Below are positions 21,455 to 21,546 of a DNA stretch of 21,546 nt, piece after piece (the stretch's first letter is position 1; every line of letters starts with the position of its first letter). Origin of the DNA: Planctomycetota bacterium (GTDB lineage: Bacteria; Planctomycetota; PUPC01; DSUN01); assembly GCA_016872875.1 (NCBI GenBank), contig VGYW01000097.1, forward strand, positions 1 through 21,546, written 5' to 3'. A model generated the notes under the pieces. It was not told the origin of the DNA. It worked only from the letters and a program-made list of their open reading frames with translations, and ran no database searches. A program made the translations under genes and the position numbers.

Positions 21455-21546
21455 GTTCGTGGACGCTGGTCGGTGTCTCTCGTCGCGAAGCTCCGGCTTC
21501 GCGACGGCGATGCAGAAGCTCCTGCTTCGGCTCTGGCGCGGCAGGA
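21438..21546 (+). CDS. Possible ORF start, running off the window
   Basis: A frame begins with two ATGs at 21438 and 21441 (MMSEDEFVDAGRC) after AGGGGG. It overlaps the previous gene by 17 bases and stays open to the window edge. Its residues 15-25 are encoded by a palindromic repeat, so it may be a gene invaded by a repeat or no gene at all. Confidence 0.28.
   Translation, partial: MMSEDEFVDAGRCLSSRSSGFATAMQKLLLRLWRGR
21482..21505. repeat. Hairpin repeat with 10-bp arms (GTCGCGAAGC)
   Basis: GTCGCGAAGC and GCTTCGCGAC surround TCCG. It has the form of a dispersed intergenic palindrome, and continues with a similar imperfect pair (CAGAAGCTCCTGCTTCGG) just after. Confidence 0.9.

Overview
The window is GC-rich bacterial DNA with short operons, many secreted or membrane-anchored beta-propeller and carbohydrate-active proteins, and intergenic regions packed with imperfect inverted repeats. 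Formylglycine-enzyme-like (SUMF1) domains, PD40 and NHL propellers with FlgD-like Ig domains, a GH29 fucosidase, a Tat-exported sugar-isomerase-like protein and this repeat load together resemble uncultured members of the PVC group, Planctomycetota in particular. That placement is inference; there is no rRNA or marker gene here. No tRNA, CRISPR array, IS element or transposase was recognised. || Layout. (1) 1-5245, minus strand: a sigma70-like promoter, a secreted PD40/TolB-like propeller protein, a threefold 299-bp tandem duplication of a gene junction that creates two 100-codon chimeric ORFs, a lipoprotein-type protein fusing a SUMF1-like domain to a histone-deacetylase-fold domain, then an MBOAT O-acyltransferase that leaves the window on the left. 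(2) 5300-8496, plus strand: a nested palindromic element, a GH29 alpha-L-fucosidase with a C-terminal F5/8 type C domain, and a closely coupled BNR/sialidase-fold protein. (3) 8497-9262: no gene, repeats only. (4) 9263-10735: a Tat-exported protein with the C-terminal pattern of L-fucose/arabinose isomerases. (5) 10736-11625: no gene, at least six inverted repeats. (6) 11626-14824: a CYTH-domain protein bracketed by two related inverted repeats, a membrane-anchored protein of unknown function, a HEAT-like anchored protein on the minus strand, and a degenerate archaemetzincin-like protein. (7) 15081-20281, minus strand: a translationally coupled pair of secreted FlgD-Ig/NHL propeller paralogues with a candidate promoter. 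(8) 20330-21546: a second copy of the nested palindromic element, a creatininase-family protein lacking its middle, and two small unknown ORFs. || How the genes may work together. The fucosidase, the BNR protein and the exported isomerase-like protein look like a small glycan (possibly fucoside) processing cluster. The PD40 and NHL proteins are typical envelope or periplasmic scaffold proteins. The MBOAT protein probably O-acetylates an exported polysaccharide. || The most unusual content is structural. It comprises the in-frame tandem triplication of an ATGA-overlapping gene junction, a domain fusion whose linker is built from palindromic repeats, and a varied set of inverted repeats. Several of these have arms made of degenerate simple-sequence repeats, and some lie inside coding sequence, around genes or over promoters.
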